This document shows positions 10,450-24,309 of a stretch of 64,000 bases of DNA, piece after piece. The notes beneath the pieces are model-generated. The model did not search any database, had not been told where the DNA came from, and worked only from the letters and a program-made list of their open reading frames with translations. The DNA lies in the NCBI RefSeq assembly GCF_036320965.1, contig NC_092231.1, forward strand, positions 28,390,199-28,454,198. The letters run 5' to 3'. Origin of the DNA: Panulirus ornatus. Its lineage: Eukaryota; Arthropoda; Malacostraca; Decapoda; Palinuridae. The position numbers and the translations under genes were made by a program. Each line of letters opens with the position of its first letter. The stretch's first letter is position 1.

Positions 10450-12900
10450 CTTTTTTGAGGTGAAATCTTCTGGCAGGGTAAGGCAAGATAGGTCACAGTT
10501 ATTGGGAAAGATATGAGAGGGTAGAGAGTTCCAAATCTTCGCCGTGTAGGGAAAGAAACAGTTATCAAAACGGCTACACAGGAATCATTTAACATCGCAA
10601 CTTGCCGAGTAATAAGTAGCCAACTCTCGGGAGTAAAAACCAAAGTAACGCCTACAGAAGTGAACGAACATGGCAGCGTAAGGCAAGTGGGTCAAGTTTG
10701 GAAGTTATCCTGGGACAGTTTAAAAGTCGGACCGCTTTCGACCCAACCTTTCTAGTAAGGATGCAGAACTAGAACCACCCCAGGTGTGAGAGCAGTACTC
10801 CATACAAGGACGGATCAATCCCTCGTATAAACGGAGCAACTGTTCAGAAGAGAGGAAGTTTCGACATCTAAACAGGACACCCAGCTTCTTAAGAGGCGAA
10901 CTTTGCTATTCCTGTAATGTGGGATGTCCAGGATATAGTGGATGTTACAGTAATACTAAGTATGTTCAATGAGTCGAAAGGTGGAATTACAGAACCGCCA
11001 AAGGAAAGAGGAGAGTTGTAAGGAGTTTTCGATAAAGAGATTGGTAGAAACTGTGTCTTGGAGGCATCAAACTTAACCAGATTTCGTCTACCCCACTGAT
11101 ATATACTGTCCAAATTTGAGTTTATTGAGGAAGTTGTGTCAAGACGAGATGCAGATCGAGTGAGAGAAAAGGAAGCAGAATTGATGGATGTAGATGAATG
11201 CAGTGTTGAGTCGTCAGCGTTTGAGTACATTTGCTTTTTTGTGGAAGAGAGGAATCGCTGAAAAAATGAGAAAAAATGTAGGGGACAGAACAGTACCTTG
11301 ATGGACACCACTGTTGGAGAAATGATGGGAGGCTGAAACATCAACAACTACAGACATAGACAGTCCGGAGAGGAAACTAGAGATGAAGGAGCAAAGTGAG
11401 GGAGGGAAGCCAAAAGAGAGGAAGCTTAGAAATGAGACCCCGATGCCAAACTCTGTCAAAAGTTCTGGATATGTCAAGGACAACTACAAATTACTCACCA
11501 AAATCTTTCAGGGATGATGACCAGATATTAGTAAGATAGGAAAGAATATCACCAATGGATCTCGCCTTGCTGAAGCCATACTAGTGATCAGAGAAGACTG
11601 TGATTTTGAAAGTGTCTGAGGATATGAGAGTTGACGAGGGATTCAAAAGATTTTGGAAATGGTAGATGTCAAAACAATAGGACGATAGTTGGAGGGGTCA
11701 GAACGGTCACCCTTGTTAGGGATGAGATGTATCAATGCAGGCTTCCAAGGAGGAGAAGGAAAAGTTTTGGATTTTAACCAAAAACGGAACAGATGAGCAA
11801 GCACAGGTGCAAGTTCAGAGACTCACTGCTTCAGTACACGGGGATGGATGCCATCAGGACCATAAACCTTTTCTTGTGTCCAGAGAAAGAAGCGCTTTTC
11901 GGACAGTCCGAAAAGAGATTACGGGGAAGGGTATATGGTCATTAAGAGGAGCGTCAGGGGGTGAAGGAATGTTAGTCATCCAAGGTGGAGTTAGAGGAGA
12001 AACGGGAACCAAAGAGAGTTGCTTTGTCTACGGGAGAGACAGCTATAGCACCGTCAGAACGGAAACGTGAAGGACAGGTAGAGCGACAGAAGGTATTAGA
12101 GATGCCCTTAGCTAAAGACCAGAAAGACCTATCAGTGGATGACGAGGAGAGGTTATCGCACTTCCTTTGAATAAAGGAACACTTTGTAGTGATTACGGGC
12201 AGTGATAAAAGATGAATTGAAATCACAGGAAGGAGAGTTTTCCAAGCCCGATATGGCTGATCCTCTGCCTGAATGGCTTCAGAACAAGAACGGTTAACAA
12301 AGGATTGGATGAAGAGGTCGTCTTGGAGGAAGCGGGGATAAATGCTTCCATTCCCGCAACAATAACATCTGTTATGTGTCTGGCGGAGACAGAAGCATCA
12401 CAACATAAGATAGTAATTTACCCAAGGAAAGTCAGAAAAGAGCTATTCAAGTCAGCTTTGTTGAGGTGCCAGTATCTACATTCAGAAGGGGCTGCTGGAG
12501 GGGAAGGTGCCGTTAGAATAGTTACATTCATGAGAGTGTGATCAGATGAACCAACTGGGGTTGAGATTGTTTAGCTACAGCGGAATGGACTAGAGGCGAA
12601 AAACAGATCCAGAATATTACGAGAGTGGTCACAGCGGACAGGTATATGGGTAGTGTGGGAGAATGTGAGGGCTCGAATCCCTCTACCATTCATCCGTATG
12701 GGAGGAATTCAACCATTCCCTATGGTGAACGTTGAAATTCCTGAGGCAGAGGATCTCTGCTTGCGGGTGAGAGGATGCCACAGTTTAGATTGTCGAAGAA
12801 AGATATAACATTTGTAGAATTAGGAGAGCAGTAGGCAAAGTACATTTTCTTCAACACGACTGTTGACATAAGGAATGACGTACCACACGACTAGTTGAAG
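10450..12900 (-). mobile_element. decayed Jockey-like LINE, endonuclease to C-terminus
   Basis: Read on the minus strand from 12,900 downward. An endonuclease-like start is at 12,880-12,540 and contains LCLLS...FYKCYIFLRQSKLWHP. Next is KCSFIQRKCDNLSSSSTDRS with SFWSLAKGISN (12,190-12,110). The reverse transcriptase entry SPPDAPLNDHIPSP...GPDGIHPRVLKQ follows (about 11,960-11,830), then WKPALIHLIPNKGDRSDPSNY (one residue trimmed: PALIHLIPNKGDRSDPSN) at 11,740-11,690. GFPPSLCSFISSFLSGLSMS (11,420-11,360) precedes SGVHQGTVLSPTFF (11,325-11,285) and, after a frameshift, ADDSTLHSSTS at about 11,220-11,185. The tail SWTSHITGIAKFAS precedes a C-terminal W-NSLPS-like motif near 10,525. Multiple stops and frameshifts mark it as dead. 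The plus-strand element at 3.5-4.8 kb is the same family. Confidence 0.75.
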
Positions 12901-13228
12901 GCAGCGTCACAGATACGTTGAAGTAAAAACCTTATAAACATTACGCTTCACATCCTCGACTGACATTACTTGCACCTCCTTCGTTACAAGAAAATTCACA
13001 AGGTCTCCTTCTTCTGAGAAATCCGTGTCTTTCTACTCCCACCAAACTAATCCATGAGTCTCTCTCTTCTCTTCCACTATCTCGAACAGCCTCGTTAGGA
13101 CCCACTGGTATGTTGCTGTGTGGATTCATTTGTATTTATGGGCGTCTGTGGTTTGCCCACGTGAAAAACCTGTCGTGTGTGGCTGTGATCTGTCCACGTC
13201 AACACTTGCTATTCTCACTCGTACTGGA

Positions 13229-13404
<176 letters not shown>

Positions 13405-13849
13405 TTGGTGTGGTTATGTCGGAGTTTGTGAGTGCGGGAGGCGGGAGGTGTTAGCCTTGTGCGGGAGGCCTGTGTCTGGACACTGATATAGTATAATGTC
13501 TCCCAAACCCGTGTCTAATCTCCTTTATTGCAGATAGTGTGCTGTTTATTTCTTCCACTTGGCGCGCTTATTGTCGAGGAAGAATTTGCTGAATTCCATG
13601 TCACTGTGAATTTTCGTGTTCGTCCCGAGAATAAACCTGATAACTTCATTGACAACACCTAAGCCGACATGGTGTCAGGCCAGCACGTCGCTCCATCATT
13701 GCGGTACAAGTGGCAAGACACTGGGGGACAAATCGAATTCTGACGTCATAAAGAAACCCTTACAAAAACCCTATGATAAATGTGACTATGGTGACACAGG
13801 AGAGACAATACGTAAAATGAAACTAACCAGAAAAGAGTGAAGATGGGTT
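13405..13849. other. unique sequence, no gene recognised
   Basis: Contains a 74-codon open frame (13,616-13,840) without family resemblance. Confidence 0.45.
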
Positions 13850-14160
13850 ATACATATAATTCGGCAATACCAACCAGATCCCAACACGCTACTGTACACC
13901 AGGTGGTGTTCAGGGCAGCTGAGGTAAACACCACCGTCCCCCAAGGTTCAGTTCTGGCACCTCCTCCTCTTCCTCATGCCTGACGCACACCCAAACAGGA
14001 GTCATGATCATACAATAAGTATGGATATCTCATAAGCACGACACAGTGAATGGCTGTAAACAGACTTACAACACATCGTCCGTAGACCCACCGGTGATCA
14101 TAGAGTCTTAAATCTTCATTAATCGAAGGAAGTAACGTAATTATCAGCAGAGCAACTCAT
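13850..14160 (+). pseudogene. LINE reverse transcriptase scrap
   Basis: VFRAAEVNTTVPQGSVLAPP at about 13,907-13,966 is the motif B region (VPQGSVLxP) of a non-LTR reverse transcriptase. A frameshifted HDTVNGCKQT segment at 14,040-14,070 matches the stretch that follows the YADD motif in the family seen at 37.9-39.8 kb. The catalytic aspartates are not visible. It is too short and damaged to place in a clade. Confidence 0.5.
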
Positions 14161-14213
14161 TAGAATATCCAGGTGGAAGAGTGTCAACACTTCCTTAATA
14201 TCTGCCACATGAT

Positions 14214-14562
14214 CTTACCTTCTGCTACCACAACAGTGGAACCGTACTGCATTAATACAACACTTACCTTCTGCTACCACAACAGTGGAACCATACTGCA
14301 TTAATACAACACTTACCTTCTGCTACCACAACAGTGGAACCATACTGCGTTAATACAACACTTACCTTCTGCTACCACAACAGTGGAACCATACTGCATT
14401 AATACAACACTTACCTTCTGCTACCACAACAATGGAACCATACTGCGTTAATACAACACTTACCTTCTGCTACCACAACAGTGGAACCATACTGCGTTAA
14501 TACAACACTTACCTTCTGCTACCACAACAATGGAACCATACTGCGTTAATACAACACTTACT
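14214..14562. repeat. 49-bp minisatellite, 7 copies
   Basis: Units begin CTTACCTTCTGCTACCACAA and end TTAATACAACA. Near-identical, with CATTAA/CGTTAA and CAGTGG/CAATGG variants. Confidence 0.96.
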
Positions 14563-15055
14563 ATGATACTGTACTGAGTACTACTTCTCCCCACACCATG
14601 ATACTGTACTGAGTACTACTTCTCCCCACACCATGATACTGTACTGAGTACTACTTCTCCCCACACCATGATACTGTACTGAGTACTACTTCTCCCCACA
14701 CCATGATACTGTACTGAGTACTACTTCTCCCCACACCATGATACTGTACTGAGTACTACTTCTCCCCACACCATGATACTGTACTGAGTACTACTTCTCC
14801 CCACACCATGATACTGTACTGAGTACTACTTCTCCCCACACCATGATACTGTACTGAGTACTACTTCTCCCCACACCATGATACTGTACTGAGTACTACT
14901 TCTCCCCACACCATGATACTGTACTGAGTACTACTTCTCCCCACACCATGATACTGTACTGAGTACTACTTCTCCCCACACCATGATACTGTACTGAGTA
15001 CTACTTCTCCCCACACCATGATACTGTACTGAGTACTACTTCTCCCCACACCATG
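14563..15055. repeat. 35-bp minisatellite, 14 copies
   Basis: Units have core TGATACTGTACTGAGTACTA then CTTCTCCCCACACCA. They are almost perfectly identical to each other and start within a few bases of the end of the 49-bp array. Confidence 0.97.
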
Positions 15056-15227
15056 TACTGTCCTGTGGCCGGGACCTGCAGGTGAGGATCAGCAATACCT
15101 GCGTCTGTGGCCGGGGCAGAGGTGTGGCATGAGAGCCAGTACGTCAACTTTAGGTCCTGCGTAGCGAAGGTTTAAATAAATGAAGAGCAGAGACGAAGGA
15201 AGGGGGTGTGGCCCGGTGTGGCCCGGT

Positions 15228-15912
15228 ACACTGCTGGTGCTGATCATGAAGGACGGTACACTGCTGGTGTTGATCATGAAGGATGGTACACTGCTGGTGT
15301 TGATCATGAAGGATGGTACACTGCTGGTGCTGATCATGAAGGATGGTACACTGCTGGTGTTGATCATGAAGGATGGTACACTGCTGGTGTTGATCATGAA
15401 GGATGGTACACTGCTGGTGTTGATCATGAAGGATGGTACACTGCTGGTGTTGATCATGAAGGATGGTACACTGCTGGTGTTGATCATGAAGGATGGTACA
15501 CTGCTGGTGTTGATCATGAAGGATGGTACACTGCTGGTGTTGATCATGAAGGATGGTACACTGCTGGTGTTGATCATGAAGGACGGTACACTGCTGGTGT
15601 TGATCATGAAGGATGGTACACTGCTGGTGTTGATCATGCAGGGCGGTGTACTGCTGGAGTTGATCATGAAGGATGGTACACTGCTGGTGTTGATCATGAA
15701 GGATGGTACACTGCTGGTGTTGATCATGAAGGATGGTACACTGCTAGTGTTGATCATGCAGGGCGGTGTACTGCTGGTGTTGATCATGAAGGACGGTACA
15801 CTGCTGGTGTTGATCATGCAGGGCGGTGTACTGCTGGTGTTTATCATGGAGGAGGGGGACGGTACAATGCTGGTATTGATCATGAGGAAGGGGGATGGTA
15901 CACAGCTGGTAC
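15228..15912. repeat. 30-bp minisatellite, about 22 copies
   Basis: Units have core AAGGATGGTACACTGCTGGT then GTTGATCATG. The 30-bp length equals ten codons, so three frames stay open for 250-310 codons. The proteins are perfect decapeptide repeats with no family resemblance. The last five units diverge and vary in length. Confidence 0.96.
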
Positions 15913-15984
15913 TGGTCTTGGAGCAGAGTTGATTCCATATAGATTGACAGCATCTCGCAGAGGTACAGTAATGGGTGTAGTGAG

Positions 15985-16260
15985 GTTGAAAAGGGTGCTC
16001 AGGGTGCGTATACGGTTCGTGCACATGGAGAGGAGGAGAGACGAGAGATTAACAGTGGAGATATATGTGTGAGTATTGTTGGCAGTAAGGCAGATACCGA
16101 GGAGGAGATGGAAGGATGGAGTGAAGGAGGCTTTGGGGTATCAGGGCCTTCACATTCAGAAGAGCGAGAGGCGTGCATTGGATGGAACAATCTGGAGCAA
16201 TGTGATATGTATATGGTTAACGTAATATCAATTATCTTGACCAGGGTTTACGAAGCGGTT
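15985..16260 (+). pseudogene. LINE-A reverse transcriptase C-terminal remnant, diverged
   Basis: RFVHMERRRDERLTVEIYV (16,015-16,070) and, after a frameshift, RRRWKDGVKEALGYQGL (about 16,100-16,150) match the well-preserved LINE-A C-terminus at 35,840-36,050 (WFGHMERMSEERLTKRIYV ... NWRWKDGVKKTLCDRGL). Two stops and a frameshift are present. This copy is clearly older than those at 20.0 and 34.7 kb. Confidence 0.7.
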
Positions 16261-16440
16261 AAGGTGAACCAAGAAGTTGTCTCTGAGGCTTGGATGCGGA
16301 TGGTCGGCTCTGGCGTAGGTACAGTGTACATGACAGCGAGAGACTGAATAAAGGGAAATAAACCAAAGATTCAAAGTTCCAATCACAACCTCTCTAAAAC
16401 GATAAAAGAAATCAGGTATTAGAAATGAAGAAAAAGTACA

Positions 16441-16725
<285 letters not shown>

Positions 16726-16768
<43 letters not shown>
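16726..16768. repeat. (TG)n microsatellite
   Basis: About 21 TG dinucleotides, abutting the LINE-A 5' end. Confidence 0.95.
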
Positions 16769-16771
<3 letters not shown>

Positions 16772-18133
16772 TCCTGAGGGGGAGAAAGAATTCTACCTCC
16801 GAATGTCGTTGAAGGCGACAAAAGGGGCGAGAGCAGGGGACTGGAAACCTTCCCCTTCTTATATTTCAATTTCTAAAAGACGAAATAGGAGTCAAGCGGG
16901 GAGTGCTCATCCTCCTCAAAGGCTCAGACTTGGGTGTCTGAATGTGTGTGGATGTAAACAAGACGAGAAGAAAGGAGAGATGGGTAGTACGTTTGAAGAA
17001 AGAAACCTGGATGTTCTGGCTCTGAGTGAAACAAAGCTGAAGGGAAAAGGGGAAAAATGGTTCGGAAAAGTCTGGGAGTAGAGTCAGGGGGTGGTGATAG
17101 GACAAGAGCTAAGGAATGAGTAGCAACACTCCTGAAGCAGTTGTGGGAGTATGTGATAAGCTGTAAGAAAGTAAATTCTAGATTGATGTGGGAAAAACTG
17201 AAAGTAAATGGCGAGAGATGGGTAACTATTGGCGCTTATTAACCTGGTCATGAGAGTAAAGATCATAAGAGGCAAGTGTTATGGGAGCAGCTGAGTGAGT
17301 GTGTCGGCAGTTTTGGTGCACGAGACCGGTTATTACTGATGGGCGATTTAAATGCGAGGGTTAGTAATGTAGCAGTTGATGGTGTAATTGGTGCGCATGA
17401 AGTATTCAGTGTTGTGAATGGAAATGGTGAAGAGCTTGTGGATTTGTGTGCGAAAAAAAGACTGGAAATACCTGGTTTAAAAAGAGAGATATACACAAGT
17501 ATAAGTATATGACTAGGGGAGATGGTCAAAGGGCATTATTAGATTACGTATTAATTGATAGGTGTCTAAAAGATAGCCTTTTGTAAGTACATGTGCTGAG
17601 AGGGGCAGCTGGAGGGATGTCTCATCACTATCTTGTGGGGGCGAAGGTGAACATTTGTAGAGGTTTTCAAAAAAGAAGGGGGAATGCAGGGGAGGTGAGA
17701 ATGGTAAGAGTAAGTGAGCTTGAAAAGGAGACTTGTGGGAAGAAGACTAGGATAGATTTAGGGCAGAATGGCAAAATGTGAGAGCAAATGAAGTGAGGGG
17801 AGTGGATGAGAGATGGGATGTAGTTAGAGAAGCAGTGATGGTATGTGCAGGAGATGCATGTGGCATGCGAAAGGAGAGGTGGGCAGAATAAAAAGGGTAG
17901 TGAATGGTGGGATGAAGAAGCAAAGTTGTTAGTGACAGAGAAAATGATTGGGATATGTATAAGAGAAAGCGGCAGGAGGTCAAGAGGAAGGTGCAAGAGT
18001 TGAAATGAGGGCAAATGAGAGCTTTAGTGAGAGAGTATCATTAAATCTTAGGGCAAATAAAAAGATATTTTGGAAGGAGGTAAATAATGGGCGAAAGACG
18101 AGAACAAATCAGTGAACATCTGTGAAGGGGGCA
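16769..18133 (+). mobile_element. LINE-A 5' half: 5' UTR, endonuclease and linker (copy 1)
   Basis: The 5' UTR (16,769 to about 16,920) is followed by an apurinic-type endonuclease. RLGCLNVCGCKQDEKKGE begins at about 16,925, and LDVLALSETKLKGKGEKWFG, with the catalytic Glu, at 17,007-17,066. LLMGDLNARVSNV (Asp/Asn pair) is near 17,335-17,375 and RALLDYVLIDRC-like sequence near 17,530-17,565. The final motif reads GGMSHHYLV (17,612-17,640), where SDH is expected, so the catalytic Asp has been lost. A linker follows (KVNICRGFQKRRG and so on) and ends at 18,133 before the reverse transcriptase. Many frameshifts and stops. By motif style this is an RTE-like LINE. It is joined head-out to an inverted second copy. 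Confidence 0.82.

Positions 18134-19974
<1,841 letters not shown>

Positions 19975-20045
<71 letters not shown>
19975..20045. repeat. (TA)n microsatellite
   Basis: About 35 TA dinucleotides between the short derivative and the truncated LINE-A. Confidence 0.95.
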
Positions 20046-20048
<3 letters not shown>

Positions 20049-20720
20049 AATGTGAATAAGAGCAAGGTTATTAGGTACAGTAGGGGTGAGGGTCAAGTCA
20101 ATTGGGAGGTGAGTTTGAATGGAGAAAAACTGGAGGAAGTGAAGTGTTTTAGATATCTGGGAGTGGATCTGTCAGCGGATGGAACCATGGAAGCGGAAGT
20201 GGATCATAGGGTGGGGGAGGGGGCGAAAATTTTGGGAGCCTTGAAAAATGTGTGGAAGTCGAGAACATTATCTCGGAAAGCAAAAATGGGTATGTTTGAA
20301 GGAATAGTGGTTCCAACAATGTTGTATGGTTGCGAGGCGTGGGCTATGGGTAGAGATGTGCGCAGGAGGATGGATGTGCTGGAAATGAGATGTTTGAGGA
20401 CAATGTGTGGTGTGAGGTGGTTTGATCGAGTAAGTAACGTAAGGGTAAGAGAGATGTGTGGAAATAAAAAGAGCGTGGTTGAGAGAGCAGAAGAGGGTGT
20501 TTTGAAATGGTTTGGGCACATGGAGAGAATGAGTGAGGAAAGATTGACCAAGAGGATATATGTGTCGGAGGTGGAGGGAACGAGGAGAAGAAGGAGACCA
20601 AATTGGAGGTGGAAAGATGGAGTGAAAAAGATTTTGTGTGATCGGGGCCTGAACATGCAGGAGGGTGAAAGGAGGGCAAGGAATAGAGTGAATTGGAGCG
20701 ATGTGGTATACAGGGGTTGA
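20046..20720 (+). CDS. LINE-A reverse transcriptase C-terminal fragment, uninterrupted
   Basis: 225 codons remain open, starting inside the protein (VNVNKSKVIRYSR). Downstream are CFRYLGVDLSADG, KAKMGMFEGIVVPTMLYGCE, RRRMDVLEMRCLRTMCGVRW, KWFGHMERMSEERLTKRIYV and RWKDGVKKILCDRGLNMQEG before the stop. These are the thumb and C-terminal segments that follow the FxDD motif. The palm is absent, so there is no polymerase activity. The open frame continues upstream into the TA tract only because TATATA encodes Tyr-Ile. Confidence 0.85.
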
Positions 20721-20909
20721 CGTGCTGTCAGTGGATTGAATCAAGGCATGTGAAGCGTCTGGGGTAAACCATGGAAAGCTGTGTAGGTATGTATATTTGC
20801 GTGTGTGGACGTATGTACATGTGTATGGGGGGGGGGGGGTTGGGCCATTTCTTTCGTCTGTTTCCTTGCGCTACCTCGCAAACGCGGGAGACAGCGACAA
20901 AGTATAAAA

Positions 20910-20918
<9 letters not shown>
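20046..20918 (+). mobile_element. 5'-truncated LINE-A, 3' end
   Basis: The insertion starts abruptly after a TA tract, within the reverse transcriptase thumb region, and runs through the C-terminus and a ~200-bp 3' UTR. The 3' UTR includes a 14-base G run at about 20,827-20,840 and the terminal CTACCTCGCAAACGCGGGAG block. It ends in about 13 A residues, then (TA)n. By eye it is about 97% identical to the copy at 35,381-36,248, so it is a recent insertion. Confidence 0.88.

Positions 20919-21001
<83 letters not shown>
20919..21001. repeat. (TA)n microsatellite
   Basis: About 41 TA dinucleotides, immediately after the LINE-A poly-A. Confidence 0.95.
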
Positions 21002-21005
<4 letters not shown>

Positions 21006-21164
21006 AAATGTCGCATGCGCTTTCGTTTAATAACACGTTTTCATGTGAGAGCAAAGAATGAGACAACACCTCAGTATAAGTGGGCAGTAAGCGAGCGTGT
21101 CGGGTCACATGTGGAGTTTGGAAGGTGGCACAAGTCCAGAGTGGAGCGGCTGTCATGTAATGAG

Positions 21165-21305
21165 TCACACGATCAAAACAAACTCACTCAGGTATATACA
21201 CATCCTGCCTGCACCGAAGCTGGTGGTGGATCCCTGGTACAGTCGCCTGGTACACCAGGCTGTTGGGAGCCGCAGCCTGCAGCTACCCAGTTTATACAAG
21301 ACACA
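21165..21305 (-). pseudogene. CR1-like LINE tail fragment
   Basis: The minus strand reads LGSCRLRLPTAWCTRRLYQG. This corresponds to the segment after FKxxLDKYL in the plus-strand CR1 remnant at 5.4 kb (YSLQPPTAWSTNDP there). Only about 40 codons remain. Confidence 0.45.
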
Positions 21306-21526
21306 ACTGACATTCATACTACACATCACTGCATACTGAATGAAAAAAAATAATAATAATAAATGTAATGTCACAGCTACAAGACCTACGTGTGGAAACA
21401 TTCGTCCGGTCAATATAATGAGGTTTATTTCTAACACGTACACACAAACCCCAGGGAACCTATCGTAACCTTAGACAATATTTGTGTTAAGTAATACGAG
21501 ATACATCCTCATCGGTCTGCTCTGTG

Positions 21527-21527
<1 letters not shown>

Positions 21528-21568
<41 letters not shown>
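21528..21568. repeat. (CA)n microsatellite
   Basis: About 20 CA dinucleotides. Confidence 0.95.
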
Positions 21569-21570
<2 letters not shown>

Positions 21571-21944
21571 CACACACAGCCAACTGTATCGTCTGATGAG
21601 GTTTGGAGAGGAACATTGTTGACAGTTTTGGTGCTGCTGGCCGCCGCCACACTCACATCTGAGACTTTAACTGGACGGGGAACCAGGGTCCAAGCTTCAC
21701 TAAGAGGCAAAATCAGACGATTGCTCGTAACACGGGGAGTCTTAGGGGTTAATTCTATTTAATGATTGCTAGATCAACCAGCGATATCTCCATGAAAGGT
21801 CTTGCATACTTGAAACTTAATCTAACATCATAAATACACTCAAACTCCTCACTCCGGAATCCAGGACTGTATGTAAGCAACGCAAGGTAAGAACATCGCT
21901 ATAAATACAGTGTACTCAACTCTGTTATGTTGTGCAGAGTAATA

Positions 21945-21998
<54 letters not shown>
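21945..21998. repeat. (CA)n microsatellite
   Basis: About 27 CA dinucleotides. Confidence 0.95.
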
Positions 21999-21999
<1 letters not shown>

Positions 22000-22098
22000 A
22001 CTACTGTGTTTCACAGTTCCTGTAGCGGGTAGGCGCCGTGCAGCGCACAGTAGGGACGTGTGGCCTGAGCTGAGGAAGTGTAGCCCACAGTGGGAAAG

Positions 22099-22540
22099 TT
22101 TTGTCCAGATTTGGGACGTGTTGTCCAGATTGGGGACGTGTTGTCCAGATTGGGAACGTGTTGTCCAGATTGGGGACGTGTTGTCCAGATTGGGAACGTG
22201 TTGTCCAGATTGGAGACGTGTTGTCCAGATTGGAGACGTGTTGTCCAGATTGGGAACGTGTTGTCCAGATTGGGGACGTGTTGTCGAGATTGGAGACGTG
22301 TTGTCCAGATTGGGGACGTGTTGTCCAGATTGGGAACGTGTTGTCCAGATTGGGGACGTGTTGTCCAGATTGGGAACGTGTTGTCCAGATTGGGGACGTG
22401 TTGTCCAGATTGGGAACGTGTTGTCCAGATTGGAGACGTGTTGTCCAGATTGGGAACGTGTTGTCCAGATTGGGAACGTGTTGTCCAGATTGGGGACGTG
22501 TTGTCCAGATTGGGGACGTGTTGTCCACAGTGGAGGGACG
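22099..22540. repeat. 20-bp minisatellite, about 22 copies
   Basis: Unit TTGTCCAGATTGGGGACGTG with GGGGAC/GGGAAC/GGAGAC variants and strict 20-bp spacing. Diverged relatives (ACGTGTAGCCCACAGTGGGA) flank it on both sides, at 22,070-22,100 and 22,540-22,610. Open frames across it on both strands are by-products of the 60-bp/20-codon cycle. Confidence 0.97.
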
Positions 22541-22726
22541 TGAAGCCCATAGTGGGAGGACGTGTAGCCCCACAGTGGGAGGACGTGTAGCCTCATAGTG
22601 GGTTGAGCCATAACCTCCTGCTAACCAGAGGCAGGACAACCTGAGCCCCGACACCACCACCACCATGACGACCTCACCTTCCTCACACGGGAATGGTCAC
22701 CTCAAATGCCAGGCCAATCATTCTCG

Positions 22727-23043
22727 AGTGTCGTACCGTCTTTTTCAAGCGTCGTATCGTCGTGCTCAAGCGTCGTACCATCGTGTTCAAGGGTCGGACC
22801 GTCGCGTTCAAGGGTCGTACCGTCGCTCTCAACTGTCGTACCGTCGTGCTCAACCGTCGGACCGTCGTGCTCAACCGTCGGACCGTCGTGCTCAACCGTC
22901 GGACCGTCGCGCTCAACCATCGTACCGTCGTGCTCAAAGGTCGTACCGTCGTGCTCAAGGATCGTACCGTCGTGCTCAAGGATCGTACCGTTGTGCTCAA
23001 GGATCGTACCGTCGTGCTCAAGGGTCGTACCGTGGTGCTCCAT
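22727..23043. repeat. 21-bp minisatellite, about 15 copies
   Basis: Units contain CGTCGTGCTCAAGGGTCGTA. Seven codons long, so all frames remain open (RRAQPSD-type repeats). The reverse complement of the same unit forms a second array at 41,166-41,347. Confidence 0.96.
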
Positions 23044-23299
23044 GTGAGCCGTTCGTGTAAGTGGTTGGGGAATGTCGTACTGGCTGGCGACTAATTAGTG
23101 CCGTCGTGTGAGCGACGTCAGACAAGCAGGGGAGCAGCCCCAGCATGGGCTCACACCCGCGCAGCCACAAATCTTGCCTGCTTGTCTGGCAGGGCGGGAG
23201 GAGGGGCGCGGCCCGCCCACCACCTGGCCCCCGCCAGCTGGGCACGGTGCCAACCTGCCTCACAAGTGATGTGCTGCACGTGTAGGGCTGGAAGATATC

Positions 23300-23301
<2 letters not shown>

Positions 23302-23351
<50 letters not shown>
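23302..23351. repeat. (GA)n microsatellite
   Basis: About 25 GA dinucleotides. Confidence 0.95.
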
Positions 23352-23353
<2 letters not shown>

Positions 23354-23413
23354 ATATCTCGCGACTGATCAGGTGGTCTTTTACCCTCCCTTCCCTCCCC
23401 CTCAGCTGGTTCT

Positions 23414-23745
23414 GGCAACTTACCTTACGATGGTTTGGGAGGTCTTCTACACCCACAGCTGGGTCTGGCCCCTTACCTTACCTTACGTATACCTTACGAT
23501 GGTTTGGGAGGTCTTCTACCCCCACAGCTGGGTCTGGCACCTTACCTTACCTTACATATACCTTACGATGGTTTGGGAGGTCTTCTACCCCCACAGCTGG
23601 GTCTGGCACCTTACCTTACCTTACATATACCTTACGATGGTTTGGGAGGTCTTCTACCCCCACAGCTGGGTCTGGCACCTTACCTTACCTTACGTATACC
23701 TTACGATGGTTTGGGAGGTCTTCTACCCCCACAGCTGGGTCTGGG
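23414..23745. repeat. 69-bp minisatellite, locus 1, about 4.7 copies
   Basis: Units contain GGTTTGGGAGGTCTTCTACC, CCCACAGCTGGGTCTGG and ACCTTACCTTACCTTACG. The 69-bp unit is 23 codons. The same unit occurs in the same orientation at 25,266-25,578. Confidence 0.96.
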
Positions 23746-24309
23746 ACATCAATATAATCATATACACAGGGTTGAGTTCTTTCGATGTTGTTTGTGGCGT
23801 GAGAGATCACGTAATCATAGCCCCAGACATGCATATAATTAGTCATGAACTTTAAGCTGTATATCTGTCAAGTCTTACTTCAATGTATGTTCAGCGTCAG
23901 CTGAGCGGAATGGCTTTTATTGAATGATCAACAGGTGAATCATTCCTTACCTCAACAATCCTGACAGAGAGAAGCGATTTGCCTGACCCACGGAGGAAGG
24001 TTTGCCCAGGAGTTTGTTGACATTACGTGAAGCCCGACCTAACCTCACATGGCGGCTTAATATATCACAAGAAACCTCGATAACTGGGAAGAGCAGCTGG
24101 ATATAATGGCCTCTTAACACTCTTCCTTCCAAGCCTGGATCAGTCTTCAAGACTCTCTCACACACACAGGGTTTTGTGTCATGTTTGTAGGTGGTTACTG
24201 TGCTCACTCAACCTACATGAGTCTGTACGGCATTACGGTCACCAATACTGAACACTGTCCTCACAATGAGGACCGGCAGTACGGTCACCAATACTGAACA
24301 CTGTCCTCA
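23746..24309. other. unique sequence with a ~50-bp direct duplication at its end
   Basis: CGGTCACCAATACTGAACAC and the following CTGTCCTCACA(A/G)TGAGGAC occur twice, at about 24,236 and 24,282. GTCCTCACAATGAGGAC is itself a near-perfect palindrome. No gene recognised. Confidence 0.45.

Larger units (their letters stand above)
21306..22098. other. unique sequence with two CA microsatellites
   Basis: (CA)n at 21,528-21,568 and 21,945-21,998. Otherwise no gene, array or element recognised. Confidence 0.5.

Noticed and set aside
8946..10458. Several overlapping 65-141-codon frames on both strands as candidate exons
   Set aside because: Frames overlap on opposite strands, show no family resemblance, and one runs through a TG microsatellite.
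15089..16072. Open frames of 250-311 codons on both strands across the 30-bp array
   Set aside because: Perfect decapeptide repeats in three frames at once, produced by a unit length divisible by three. No start or flanking domain.
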